This document shows positions 14,300-22,726 of a stretch of DNA of 32,179 bases, piece after piece. Source of the DNA: Catenulispora pinistramenti (lineage in GTDB: Bacteria > Actinomycetota > Actinomycetes > Streptomycetales > Catenulisporaceae). Position 1 is the first letter of the stretch. Each line of letters opens with the position of its first letter. Both the position numbers and the translations under genes were made by a program. The notes beneath the pieces were generated by a model, which had not been told where the DNA came from, ran no database searches, and worked only from the letters and a program-made list of their open reading frames with translations. Location: the NCBI RefSeq assembly GCF_018274385.1, contig NZ_JAAFYZ010000110.1, forward strand, positions 1 to 32,179. The letters run 5' to 3'.

Positions 14300-15241
14300 C
14301 TAAGAGGCGTCCGGTTCGTCGCGTTCGTTCGGGTCGTCCGGGTTGTCCGGGTCGTCCGAGCCGCCCGGGCTATCTGCGCGCAGATGCTCGATCGCCTTCT
14401 CACACAGCTCCCGGATCATCTCCGGCGGGATCGCGTAGTCGCGTCCGGGCAGGAACGAGACCGGGTCCGACAGCGCGCCGTCCGGGCCGTACGGCTCGAC
14501 GACGACTTCGATGTCGACGACGTCGCCCTCCGCCAGGTCCAGCGGGGCGTCCGAGCGCGGGTCCAGCTGCTCGCCGGCGTGCTGGTAGCGGTAGCTGAAG
14601 CGGACGCCCACCGCGCCGCCGTACTCCGAGGCCTCCGTCGGGAGCGCCAGCTGTTCGGTGAGGGCGGCGATCAGGTTCCGCGGGGTGGCGGCGATCGCGA
14701 GGCGGACCTCGTGCGAGACGCGCAGCGACTGGTTGCGGGCGTAGACGTGCAGCGCCGGTGCGGCGTGCGGGTCCGGTTCCGGGACCGGCGCGGGGGCCGG
14801 CAGCACCCTGGTTCCCACCGCGCGGTCCCGCTTCCACACCGTTGCCAGCCGGTCGGCCGCGATCTCGCGCAGGCCGCCGAAGGCGTCCAGGTAGCGGCGC
14901 GGCGCCAGGACCGGGGGCAGGTCGCTGTCGTCCAGCCGGACGATGAACACGAAGGGGCGGGCCCGGCGCTGTTCCAGGACCATCGCCGCGGAGATCTCGC
15001 TGTTGACCCAGTATCGGTCGCGGGCCGCCCCCGACCAGACCAGGACGTAGTAGTCCGACCGTTCCAGGGCGCCGTTGATGCTCATCACCACGTCGTCGCC
15101 GGGCAGGATGTCCATGATGTCGAGGAAGGGGTCGATCCCCCGGTCCAGCAGATCCTGGTGGAACTTCAGGACCTCTGCGCGGTCGGCCGTCGCGTAGGAG
15201 ACGAAGACGGCGGGGCCTTGCCGGTCAGGATGATGCGGCAT
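14300..15241 (-). CDS. TIR-domain protein with Pro-rich hinge and ubiquitin-like C-terminal region
   Basis: The 313-aa product starts with a TIR domain (about 10-140): PAVFVSYATADRAE is box 1, then FLDIMDILPGDD, a YYVLVWSGAARDRYWVNSEI strand-helix and FVFIVRLDDSDLP. E82 in WVNSEI occupies the position of the catalytic glutamate of TIR NADases, so NAD+ cleavage is plausible. A Pro-rich hinge follows (148-162). Residues about 163-250 have the strand-helix-strand order of a ubiquitin-like beta-grasp (LHVYARNQSLRV, TPRNLIAALTEQL, then PLDLAEGDVVDIEVVVE), a fold guess by eye. The tail is acidic (SDDPDNPDDPNERDEPD). No signal peptide is present. It starts 6 bp after the CHAT stop with GAGAGA before the ATG, so the pair is an operon. 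The activating signal is unknown. Confidence 0.85.
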   Translation of the reverse strand: MPHHPDRQGPAVFVSYATADRAEVLKFHQDLLDRGIDPFLDIMDILPGDDVVMSINGALERSDYYVLVWSGAARDRYWVNSEISAAMVLEQRRARPFVFIVRLDDSDLPPVLAPRRYLDAFGGLREIAADRLATVWKRDRAVGTRVLPAPAPVPEPDPHAAPALHVYARNQSLRVSHEVRLAIAATPRNLIAALTEQLALPTEASEYGGAVGVRFSYRYQHAGEQLDPRSDAPLDLAEGDVVDIEVVVEPYGPDGALSDPVSFLPGRDYAIPPEMIRELCEKAIEHLRADSPGGSDDPDNPDDPNERDEPDAS

Positions 15242-15247
15242 GTTCTC

Positions 15248-17872
15248 TCATTCGGTCTGGCGAACGGGACGGGACAAGCGGCGGAGCACGTGCACCGGCA
15301 CACGTGCCGATGCACGCAATATAGGCGCCCCCACCTGATGCCCTGAATCCCCGTACAAAGTCCAGCACGCCCACCAGGCCGGATGCCCCGGCTCCGGAAT
15401 TTCGGCGGGCAGCGCGGCCCGGCCGTCGCGGATGTCCAACTGCGCGCGTCGCAGCGCCACGTCGCGCGGGAGGTAGCGCAGGTAGTCCTCGAAGCGGTCG
15501 AGCAACGCGGCGGTGATGGAGACCTCTGTGACCCAACGCGCGGCCACCACGGAGGCGGCGCCGGCGTGCAGACCGGCGCGGACGAAGCCGGTCCGCTCGT
15601 CGCGGCCGACGCGCTGCGCCATCCCTGACTCGCAGGCGCCGAGGATCAGGGTTCCGCACGCGCTGAGGGCCGCCTTTTGGAAGCGATTCGGTGGGATGCG
15701 GCCGTCGCGCTCCGTCTTCGTGCCGGCGAACTGGAGCCAGGTCCGGGTGGCGTCCCCGGGGTCGGACTGGCCGTGGCCGAGGATGCGGACGCGGCAGTAG
15801 GGAGTGCGGGCCAGTTCCTGCTCGAAGTCTTCGGGCGAGGCCTTCGTCAGGACCTTGCGACGTTTCACTTTGCGGGTGGGATCGTCGGTGCCCTTGAACG
15901 CGCTGACCAGTAGTGAACGGCTGCCGCGGTTGGCATCAGAGCGCTGATGAAGGAGGGGACGGATCGAGAGGCACGGGAGGTCCGACAGGGCGAAGCGGCA
16001 CAGGATCGGGACCTGTTCCTCATGGCCTTCCTCATTGCCGTTGGTGATCGGCAATGCCGCCAACGGAATGTCCGACAGCACACCGCCGGCGACCACCACC
16101 AGCCGCTTGATACGCCGCGGCACCAGGCCCAACACCGTATCGACGCCGATCTCGGCGGCCAGTTGGTCGATGAGGCCGGCTACCCGGGCCCGGCCCTCGG
16201 GCTGGCGCAGGCGGATCTCATTGCACTGCTTGCGCAGTTCCTCGACCAGCTTCTCCAGCCTTCTCCGGTTCGCCGGGACATCCACGTGGTGCACCAGGCC
16301 GCGGCCGACGATGCCGTGGTGCACGCGGTGCGGGCGGGCGTGCATGATCCAGACGGCCTCGTCGCGGCGGGTCGCGTCGGCGATGGTGCGCAGCCACGTC
16401 CAGGCGGCGGCGCCGTCGGTGGGCGGCGGGAGGCGGCGCAGCTGCCGCTCGGCGTCCGGGGCGACGCGGCCGAGGATCGCCGCACCGCGCGCCGATTCCA
16501 TCGCGACGATCGTGGCGGCGACGGCGGTGGCCGCGTGCGCCTCGCCGGGACCGGACGTCGCGCGTTCGGCGGCGACGCGGATCCGCTCGTCGTGCTCGTT
16601 GGGGATGTCCTCCAGCAGCGTGGCCCGGATCTCGTCGCTGAGCTGCCGCGCGACGAGGTCTTCCTCCAGCGCGTGGGCCGTGGCCCAGCATTCGGAGGCC
16701 AGATCGGGAAGCTTCATCAGCTCATAAGCCTCGCCGAGCACACGCAGGGCCCGGATGCGCATCTCAAGGAACTGATTCGCCTCGGCGAGCTCCGCCGCGG
16801 CGACCAGATCCGTCACCGTCGCGGCAAAGCGACCCTCTACCTGCTGGCGCTTGAACGCGGCGAGCGCCACCTCCCCCGAGACCAGGTGCCAGTAGGCGCG
16901 ATCGCGATCGGAGGCGGCCAAGCCCCGGACCGCGTCGAGATCCGCGCGCGCCTGCCCGACCTCGCCATCCGCCACCAGCCGGACGGCGTTCAGCAGGGTC
17001 CTGCTGAACCGCTGCGCCGGCGGCTCGGTCCCCTCCACCGAGCCGCCCGGCCTCAGCAGCGTTTCGAGCACCCCGCTGAGGGCTTTGAGGGCCTTGCCGC
17101 GTCGCAGCGCCACGAGCAGCGCTACCAGTTCTTCCAGGACCGGCAGGCGCAGGGCGTCGTCAAGGCGGTCGGAGGCCAGCGCGGTCAGGACGACTTGGAG
17201 CGCTTCCTCGTAGCGGTACTGGTTTCTGAGGGCCAGCGCGCGGGTCAACGCACGCGGTATGGATGTCTCTGTCGTGTCGGCGGGCCCGGGCTCGGGCTCG
17301 GCGAGGATGTCTGACGTGGCCTGCTCGGAACCGTCGCGGGCGGCGAGGAGGCGTAGATCGGCTTCTACGACGGCTGCCGACGCGGCGTCCCCCAGGGACC
17401 GGAACACGTCGCGGGACTCGGCCAGGTAGCGCATCGCGGTGTCGCGATCGACCGCGGCCAGCCCTTCCACCCGCCGCAGCCGAGCGTGATCGACGGAGTC
17501 CAGCCCGGCACCGGCGGCCCGGCGAATCTCGGCCGCATCGGCCGCGGCACTCGCATGGGCCCCGGATTCAGATCGCACTTGCGCACGCTCAAGAAGCAGG
17601 GGCAGGCGGACGACGGCCCGCTCGGACGCCAGGTACTGGCCGCAGCGCGTGGCGGCGGCGGACAGGAAGCCAGCGGAACGAAGGATGCTGACATGCTCGG
17701 CGGCGAGGGTCGACCAGAGCGCGGCATCGTCGGACGCGACCAAGTCGAGGACACTCGCGTAGGCGGCATCCACGGCGGCAGGCTCGGCAGGCAGGCTCCG
17801 ACTCAGCAACCTCGCGCGCTCCAGAGCAGCCGCAAGCGGATCCTCGGCTTCGAGGAAGAAGCTCTCACTCAC
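15248..17872 (-). CDS. TPR-CHAT caspase-like protease
   Basis: The 874-aa product has an N-terminal region of helical TPR-like repeats (about 10-480; for example AAAELAEANQFLEMRIRALR and LGEAYELMKLPDLASECWAT) and a C-terminal CHAT domain (about 560-850). CHAT features are RLVVVAGGVLSDIPLAALP, the catalytic histidine in RVRILGHGQSD (H700), the catalytic cysteine in LILGACESGMA (C747), GAASVVAARW, and the closing HPAWWACWTLYGDSG. CHAT proteins are caspase-related proteases often found in prokaryotic conflict and cell-death systems, where TPRs sense or recruit partners. Start is GTG with GGAG 7 nt upstream. The TIR gene follows 6 bp later. No gasdermin, NTPase or CRISPR gene lies next to it, so the TIR protein is the obvious candidate partner or substrate. 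Confidence 0.9.
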   Translation of the reverse strand: MSESFFLEAEDPLAAALERARLLSRSLPAEPAAVDAAYASVLDLVASDDAALWSTLAAEHVSILRSAGFLSAAATRCGQYLASERAVVRLPLLLERAQVRSESGAHASAAADAAEIRRAAGAGLDSVDHARLRRVEGLAAVDRDTAMRYLAESRDVFRSLGDAASAAVVEADLRLLAARDGSEQATSDILAEPEPGPADTTETSIPRALTRALALRNQYRYEEALQVVLTALASDRLDDALRLPVLEELVALLVALRRGKALKALSGVLETLLRPGGSVEGTEPPAQRFSRTLLNAVRLVADGEVGQARADLDAVRGLAASDRDRAYWHLVSGEVALAAFKRQQVEGRFAATVTDLVAAAELAEANQFLEMRIRALRVLGEAYELMKLPDLASECWATAHALEEDLVARQLSDEIRATLLEDIPNEHDERIRVAAERATSGPGEAHAATAVAATIVAMESARGAAILGRVAPDAERQLRRLPPPTDGAAAWTWLRTIADATRRDEAVWIMHARPHRVHHGIVGRGLVHHVDVPANRRRLEKLVEELRKQCNEIRLRQPEGRARVAGLIDQLAAEIGVDTVLGLVPRRIKRLVVVAGGVLSDIPLAALPITNGNEEGHEEQVPILCRFALSDLPCLSIRPLLHQRSDANRGSRSLLVSAFKGTDDPTRKVKRRKVLTKASPEDFEQELARTPYCRVRILGHGQSDPGDATRTWLQFAGTKTERDGRIPPNRFQKAALSACGTLILGACESGMAQRVGRDERTGFVRAGLHAGAASVVAARWVTEVSITAALLDRFEDYLRYLPRDVALRRAQLDIRDGRAALPAEIPEPGHPAWWACWTLYGDSGHQVGAPILRASARVPVHVLRRLSRPVRQTE

Positions 17873-17975
17873 GATTCGCTCCGAACCACTCGCGGCAGAT
17901 CACACACTCGCCTCCCGCGCGGACCGCAGTGCACCCGCCGGCTACCTGCACCTGCACTCGCGCCTCCCATCCAGC

Positions 17976-20900
17976 TCAGCAGACAGGCTGACCCGATCCC
18001 GCCAGGGTCACCATCAGCACCGTCCCCGGCGCCACCCCCGCACCGCTGCCCGTACTCGCCGGTGCCGAAGGTGTGCCGCTCGGCGCGGGCGTGCTCGGCG
18101 TCGGAGTCGGCGCCTGCCCGCCGCCCGTGCCGCCGCCGCCGACCAGGACCGGCCCGCCCGTGGCGCCGCTGCCGATCGGCGGGCAGCCGGTGGGGCCGGC
18201 GGGTTGGGCGAGGCCGGCGGTGTTCACTAGTTGCCACTGGGTGCCGTCGTAGGTGCGGAGGTCCGGCTGTGCGGTCGTGCTGTCGGCTCGGGGGTCGTGG
18301 CCGGGCGAGACGGGGAGTACCGCGACCTTGAATGTGGGTGGCAGCGCCTCGGGGATGATCTGGCCGGCGGCGAGGTGGAGGGCGGCGCGCAGGCTCGGGC
18401 TGAAGTAGACGGCGTCGGCTCCGGGGGTTTGGAAGACGGTGCCTAGGAACATCGTGAGGGGCTTGCCGGTGGGGGTCAGGGGGGTGGCGTCGTCCTGCTC
18501 GATCTCGTCGGGGATGCCCGCGTGCGCCTTCACGATGTCGAAGACCGCGGTGCCGGTGAGGTCGGGGCCGAGGGCGCGCAGGACGCGGTCGGCGAGGTCG
18601 CTGCCGGCCGGGGCCAGGAGCACCGTGCCGTCGTCGGCGGCCAGGGCGACGCCGTCGTCGTCGAGGGCGGCGGCGTGCAGGCGGCCGTCCTTGGCCTGCG
18701 CGGCGGACTGGAGCAGTTGCTTGATCCTGGGGAAGTCGCGGAGCAGGGCGGCGCCCTCCACCGAGCCGTTGACGCCGAGCACCGGGTCCGCGGCCGGGAC
18801 CACGGCGCTGTCGCCGGCCTCGGAGAGCGTGGCGGTCTGGCCTGTCAGGGTTTTGACAGTGACGGTCTGGTCCGAGCGGTCCGGCGGGGGCACGAAGGCG
18901 GCGATCGCCGGGTTGTCGCCCGAGGGCGGCAGGACACTGAGATAGCCGTCCGGCGGCGGGCCGGGGCCGGCGGTGAAGGACCCGGCCATGAACGACGGCC
19001 CGCCCTTGTCCGGTGCCGCCGGCCCGCCGATGCGGAACGCCAGCGCGTCGCCGGCGGTCGGGACCGTGGCGGTGACGCCGAGCCACGGCTGGCCCGGCCC
19101 GCTCAGCCGGTCCTTGACCGTCCCGTCCGGGCTCTTCACCTCGTACAGCACCCCGTCAGAGGCCGCCGCCACGTTCGCCGAGACCCCGCGCGACAGCTTG
19201 GCCTGGATCGAGGACAACGCCCGGCGCGCCTTGTCCACCACCCCCGAACGCCACTGGACCGTGACGATGTTCGCCGTGTCCGTGGTGTCGAGCGAGCCGA
19301 AGTCCTGGCCCTGATACGTGAGGTCTTCCCGCACGCTGTGCCCGGTGGCGGTCTCGCGGTATTCCAGCGTCCGGTCCGGGTCCGAGGAGCGCCAGACCTT
19401 CAAGTCCCCCAGCGGGATGACCTTGCGTCCGGTCGCCTTGATATCGACGGTCGAGGTGTCCCCGGCCATCGACAGTGTGCGGTCGATGCGGTCGGAGACC
19501 TTCCCCGAGTCGTCGATCGACACCCGGTCGATCTCGCCGGTGCCGGACGCCACATCGTACGTCGACTTCGGATCGAACAACCCGGCCCGGGTGACCGAGG
19601 TCGGCAGTTCGGGCCGGTAGTTCTGGTCGCCGATGCGGTCGTAGACGTCGCTGAGCGACACCCCGCCCTCGATCTCCACGAACCCGCAGTCCTGGAAATC
19701 GCGGCTGGGGTCGACGATCAGCGCCTCCTCCTGATTTTGATGACGGCTCAGCGCTGAGGGCGGGGCCACGAAGTCGATCGGCGCCCGCTCGCGCAGCTGG
19801 TCGTCGGCGGTGTACCAGGCCTTGAACGTGGTCGGCGCAGGGCTCTGCGACTCGGTCGGCAGGGTCGCCTTGCCCTCGTGGGTCAGCCACTCCAGCGCAC
19901 CGCTCCAGCGCATGATCTGGTCCAGGCGCTGGTACTGCGGCTCGTAGTCCTCGATGTCCTGCTGGTGCACGTCCCACCACTGCAACGCCCGGCCGAAGGA
20001 GTAGCTGGGCTCGACCTCGGTGCCGTTCGGGCCGTCGTCGCGGACGAACAGCCGGGCCGCCTCGGCGCCGATGTCGATCTGGTCGCCGGTCGAGGCGAAC
20101 GCGTCGTCGTTGCGGCCGAACCACAGCCGTCCGTGCTCGTCCAGCGGATCGTTCGGGCCGGCGCACTGGCTCCACGGCGTCACGGCCGCCGGGTCGGCCA
20201 GGAAGCCGCCGACCGCCTGGGTCGGCACGCCCTGGCCGACGCCGGCGACCCAGTTCTTCGTGACGTAGTCGACGTAGGCCAGCGAGTTGCCCACCGCGGT
20301 CCCGGCAAGCCCTCCGTCGTAGCGCTCCTGGCTCATCGAGGTCTGGCCGGCGAGCAGGGAGTCGATCGCCCACAGCTGGGTGCGGTCGGTGGGAAAGCCG
20401 ACCTGGGCCAGCGCCGAGGCCTGGTCCGCGCTGGGGTAGTAGAGCTCGGCCTCGACCTGGTTCTTGACGTCGGCCGAAGACGTGAACACCGTGCCGGCCC
20501 AGTTGCCGGAGATCAACCGCGCAGCGACATCAGGGCTCACCGAAGGTGCCATCGCCTTGATGTCGCCGACGCTGGTCGGCGGCAGCGGGTCCAGGGAGAA
20601 ACCGGGTGCCAGGCCGTTGCCGGCGACGTGGTCCTGGTATCCCTTTTGCAGCACACTGACGTCGTCCACGGTCATCGGGACCGAGGGCACGTCAGGCCAC
20701 GACCATCCGTCGGCCCAGACCTGGCCGTCCCGGACCGACAGCTGGGACAGCGACGTCGTCTTGGCCAGGAACGCCGTAAGGTCGGCCAGGCTGGTGATCG
20801 CCGTGCTCACGTAGCCGTGGTCGGCGCGGACCTGGTCGGGGGTGCTGATCTGGTCGGCGACGACGTCGACCGTCTGCGCCGCCTGGTCGATCGTGTAGTG

Positions 20901-21413
20901 GTGGATCTGGACCAGTTCGGGGTCCGCGCCGTGATCGGTGCGGTACTGGTCCAGCATCAGCCCGATGGTGCGGCTCTCGTGCGGATCGCCCCGCGGGACC
21001 AGCAGATGCAGTACGCCGCTGGTGTCGGCCAGCTCGCGGCCCGGTCCCACCTGCTGGTCGGCCAGATCGGTGAAGCCCTGGTCGCGCACCGGCAGGGTGT
21101 CGTAGGAGGCGTCCCGGATGGCCGCGGTGCTCATCCCCAGGTGCGCGGCCAGCGCGGTCCGGATCCAGTCCCGGACCTGGTCGGCCGTGTCCGACGGGTC
21201 AAGGCCGGCGAGCCTGGTGGCCGCGCCGGAGTAGGACATGAGGAAGTCGGTCCTCGGCGCCACCGAATGCGACGCCGAGGACTTGCCGTGACCCCCGCCG
21301 CCGGACCGATCGCACGCGCCGAATCCGACGACGCCGACCAGGACGACGGCCGCCGCCGCGGCCAGCAGCCGTCGGCGGTCGGCCACGACACCGCGCACCG
21401 TCCAAGAGCCCAT
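17976..21413 (-). CDS. Large exported or membrane-anchored protein of unknown family
   Basis: The 1145-aa product has a short basic N-terminus (VRGVVADRRR) and one hydrophobic segment (LLAAAAAVVLVGVVGFGACD). The cysteine that ends it could be lipidated, but Phe at -3 is atypical for a lipobox. The rest is outside: a Gly/Ser linker, about 1000 residues of mixed soluble sequence with many Asp and Trp, then a Gly/Pro/Thr/Ser tail (about 1070-1120) ending in Cys. I recognise no domain. The ATG at 21413 is preferred because the hydrophobic segment then lies near the N-terminus; a GTG at 21494 would add 27 residues. Three 9-bp repeats lie upstream. It lies between a lipoprotein gene and the CHAT gene in the same direction. 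It may belong to the nearby secretion locus, but nothing proves it. Confidence 0.72.
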   Translation of the reverse strand: MGSWTVRGVVADRRRLLAAAAAVVLVGVVGFGACDRSGGGGHGKSSASHSVAPRTDFLMSYSGAATRLAGLDPSDTADQVRDWIRTALAAHLGMSTAAIRDASYDTLPVRDQGFTDLADQQVGPGRELADTSGVLHLLVPRGDPHESRTIGLMLDQYRTDHGADPELVQIHHYTIDQAAQTVDVVADQISTPDQVRADHGYVSTAITSLADLTAFLAKTTSLSQLSVRDGQVWADGWSWPDVPSVPMTVDDVSVLQKGYQDHVAGNGLAPGFSLDPLPPTSVGDIKAMAPSVSPDVAARLISGNWAGTVFTSSADVKNQVEAELYYPSADQASALAQVGFPTDRTQLWAIDSLLAGQTSMSQERYDGGLAGTAVGNSLAYVDYVTKNWVAGVGQGVPTQAVGGFLADPAAVTPWSQCAGPNDPLDEHGRLWFGRNDDAFASTGDQIDIGAEAARLFVRDDGPNGTEVEPSYSFGRALQWWDVHQQDIEDYEPQYQRLDQIMRWSGALEWLTHEGKATLPTESQSPAPTTFKAWYTADDQLRERAPIDFVAPPSALSRHQNQEEALIVDPSRDFQDCGFVEIEGGVSLSDVYDRIGDQNYRPELPTSVTRAGLFDPKSTYDVASGTGEIDRVSIDDSGKVSDRIDRTLSMAGDTSTVDIKATGRKVIPLGDLKVWRSSDPDRTLEYRETATGHSVREDLTYQGQDFGSLDTTDTANIVTVQWRSGVVDKARRALSSIQAKLSRGVSANVAAASDGVLYEVKSPDGTVKDRLSGPGQPWLGVTATVPTAGDALAFRIGGPAAPDKGGPSFMAGSFTAGPGPPPDGYLSVLPPSGDNPAIAAFVPPPDRSDQTVTVKTLTGQTATLSEAGDSAVVPAADPVLGVNGSVEGAALLRDFPRIKQLLQSAAQAKDGRLHAAALDDDGVALAADDGTVLLAPAGSDLADRVLRALGPDLTGTAVFDIVKAHAGIPDEIEQDDATPLTPTGKPLTMFLGTVFQTPGADAVYFSPSLRAALHLAAGQIIPEALPPTFKVAVLPVSPGHDPRADSTTAQPDLRTYDGTQWQLVNTAGLAQPAGPTGCPPIGSGATGGPVLVGGGGTGGGQAPTPTPSTPAPSGTPSAPASTGSGAGVAPGTVLMVTLAGSGQPVC

Positions 21414-21496
21414 CTGCCCCACCGTCCTCCCGGTCCGGCCTGACCCCGACTCGCGCCCCGCCACTGACCCCGGCGCCGGCCCCTGCCCCGGCACGG

Positions 21497-21538
21497 TCTC
21501 AGTTCACAGCTCTCAGTTCGCTGATCTCAGTTCTCGCA
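21497..21538. repeat. Three direct repeats with exact 14-bp period
   Basis: TCTCAGTTC occurs at 21497, 21511 and 21525, each followed by five different bases. The set fills the 148 bp between the lipoprotein stop and the chosen start of the large exported protein, 84-125 bp upstream of that start. It could be an activator site, or slippage. Confidence 0.75.
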
Positions 21539-21561
21539 CATGCCAGAAGATGGGACACGAC

Positions 21562-22563
21562 TCACGGGTTCGGCGCGTCCCCGGCACCCAGCTGCGACAC
21601 CGTCAGGTTGCCGTTCTCCACCGGGGTCAGCGTCAGACTCCAGTTCGAGTCACTGAAGTCCCACGTGGAATCGGTCTTCTGGAACGAGCACTGCCGCGTG
21701 AACTTCTGCGCGGCGCTGTCCCAGTCGGTACCGGAGGAGACATAGATGTCGAAGGTGTCGCCCGGGATGTCGTCCAGCGTCGTGTCGCCGTTGCCCCGCA
21801 CGTAGACCGAGGCGACCGGGGTCTTCGTCCCGACCTTGGTCAGCGTGACCACGGCGTCGGTGCCGGAGTTGTTGATGGTCAGCGACCCCGGGCCGGAGGA
21901 GTGCCGCAGCACCTGGCCGTTGCCCAGCTGCCGGGTCTGGTCGGCGATCGGCGCCGGCAGGAAGCCCGCGACGTCCTTGCCGTAGGCGGGATCGACGGCG
22001 CCCAGCGCGGTGGCCGCGTCCCGCATCGCCTTGGCGCCGTCCGAGCGGGTGAACTCGGCCAGCGCCGAGGCCGACGTGCACACCGCGGCGCCGACGTCGT
22101 TCGCCGTGGAGTCGGCCGAGGTCGACAGGGTGCCCAGCGCCGTCGAGAGCTGCTGGGTCGGCGCGGACAGGGCGTCCGGCGGGTCGCTGGGCAGACCGCT
22201 GGACAGGTTGTTCGCGTCCGTGGACAGCTTGCTCAACGCGGTCTTCGCGGCATCCGGCGTCTCGGCGTTGACGACCGCCGCGACGTCGGGAGCCAGCTGC
22301 GCGCTCACGCTCGTCAGGCTCTGCGCGTAGGCCGCGGAGCTCATCGCCGTGGGACTGGGCGGCGCCGACGAGGTGTCGCCGCCGGAGGCCGAGCCACCCG
22401 AGTCGCCGGACGCCCCCGAGTCCGTCGACTGGTCCGAGGAGTTGGTGTTCGAGCCGGAGCTGCCTGAGCTTCCGCAGGCCGCCAACGACGCGGCGAGGAG
22501 AAGACCCGCCAGGGCGGACCCGCCGACCCGGACCCGAGATCGCGAAGTAAGACTGTTGACCAT
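21562..22563 (-). CDS. Lipoprotein of unknown function
   Basis: The 333-aa product has a clear lipoprotein signal: basic start, hydrophobic ALAGLLLAASLAAC with lipobox Cys30, then a Gly/Ser/Asn/Thr linker of about 50 residues. Residues about 85-190 are helical (AYAQSLTSVSAQLAPDVAAV and following). The C-terminal 130 residues look beta-rich (LTINNSGTDAVVTLTKVGT, then VYVRGNGDTTLDDIPGDTFD), with a pattern SSGTDWDSAAQKFTRQC that I associate with C-terminal domains of many actinomycete surface proteins. It lies between the response-regulator gene and the large exported protein, all in one direction. Anchoring in the outer leaflet of the cell membrane is expected; the role is not known. Confidence 0.82.
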   Translation of the reverse strand: MVNSLTSRSRVRVGGSALAGLLLAASLAACGSSGSSGSNTNSSDQSTDSGASGDSGGSASGGDTSSAPPSPTAMSSAAYAQSLTSVSAQLAPDVAAVVNAETPDAAKTALSKLSTDANNLSSGLPSDPPDALSAPTQQLSTALGTLSTSADSTANDVGAAVCTSASALAEFTRSDGAKAMRDAATALGAVDPAYGKDVAGFLPAPIADQTRQLGNGQVLRHSSGPGSLTINNSGTDAVVTLTKVGTKTPVASVYVRGNGDTTLDDIPGDTFDIYVSSGTDWDSAAQKFTRQCSFQKTDSTWDFSDSNWSLTLTPVENGNLTVSQLGAGDAPNP

Positions 22564-22667
22564 TTCCGTACCCCCATCCCGCGAGGCCGACGAACGCTCG
22601 GCTCCTCGCGCCTCGCAACGCCCGTGAGAGGAACGCTAATAGTCTCGCGCGGGGACCGGTCCTCCAA

Positions 22668-22679
22668 GGCGATATCGCC
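22668..22679. promoter_or_regulatory. Perfect 12-bp palindrome upstream of the lipoprotein gene
   Basis: GGCGATATCGCC is a perfect palindrome 105 bp before the lipoprotein start, in the gap after the response-regulator hairpin. Symmetry and place suit a dimeric-regulator operator, possibly for the adjacent response regulator. Confidence 0.35.
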
Positions 22680-22692
22680 AAGGTTGCGTGTT

Positions 22693-22721
22693 GCGATTCC
22701 GCAGTGTGGGACCGGAATCGC
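22693..22721 (-). terminator. Hairpin after the response-regulator gene
   Basis: GCGATTCCG (22693-22701) and CGGAATCGC (22713-22721) are perfect 9-bp inverted copies around an 11-bp loop, starting 5 bp after the response-regulator stop on the minus strand. It has no T-run, which is usual for actinomycete terminators. Confidence 0.6.
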
Positions 22722-22726
22722 GCGGG

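Noticed and set aside
15947-17314. A 455-codon open frame on the plus strand
   Set aside because: It is antisense to the CHAT gene, whose product has clear catalytic motifs.
14300-17872. TIR-CHAT pair as an effector and immunity set of the type VII system
   Set aside because: Neither protein has a WXG, LXG or signal region, so export by this system is not supported.
15248-17872. CRISPR-linked or gasdermin-linked CHAT protease
   Set aside because: No cas gene, repeat array or gasdermin-like gene was found near it in the window.
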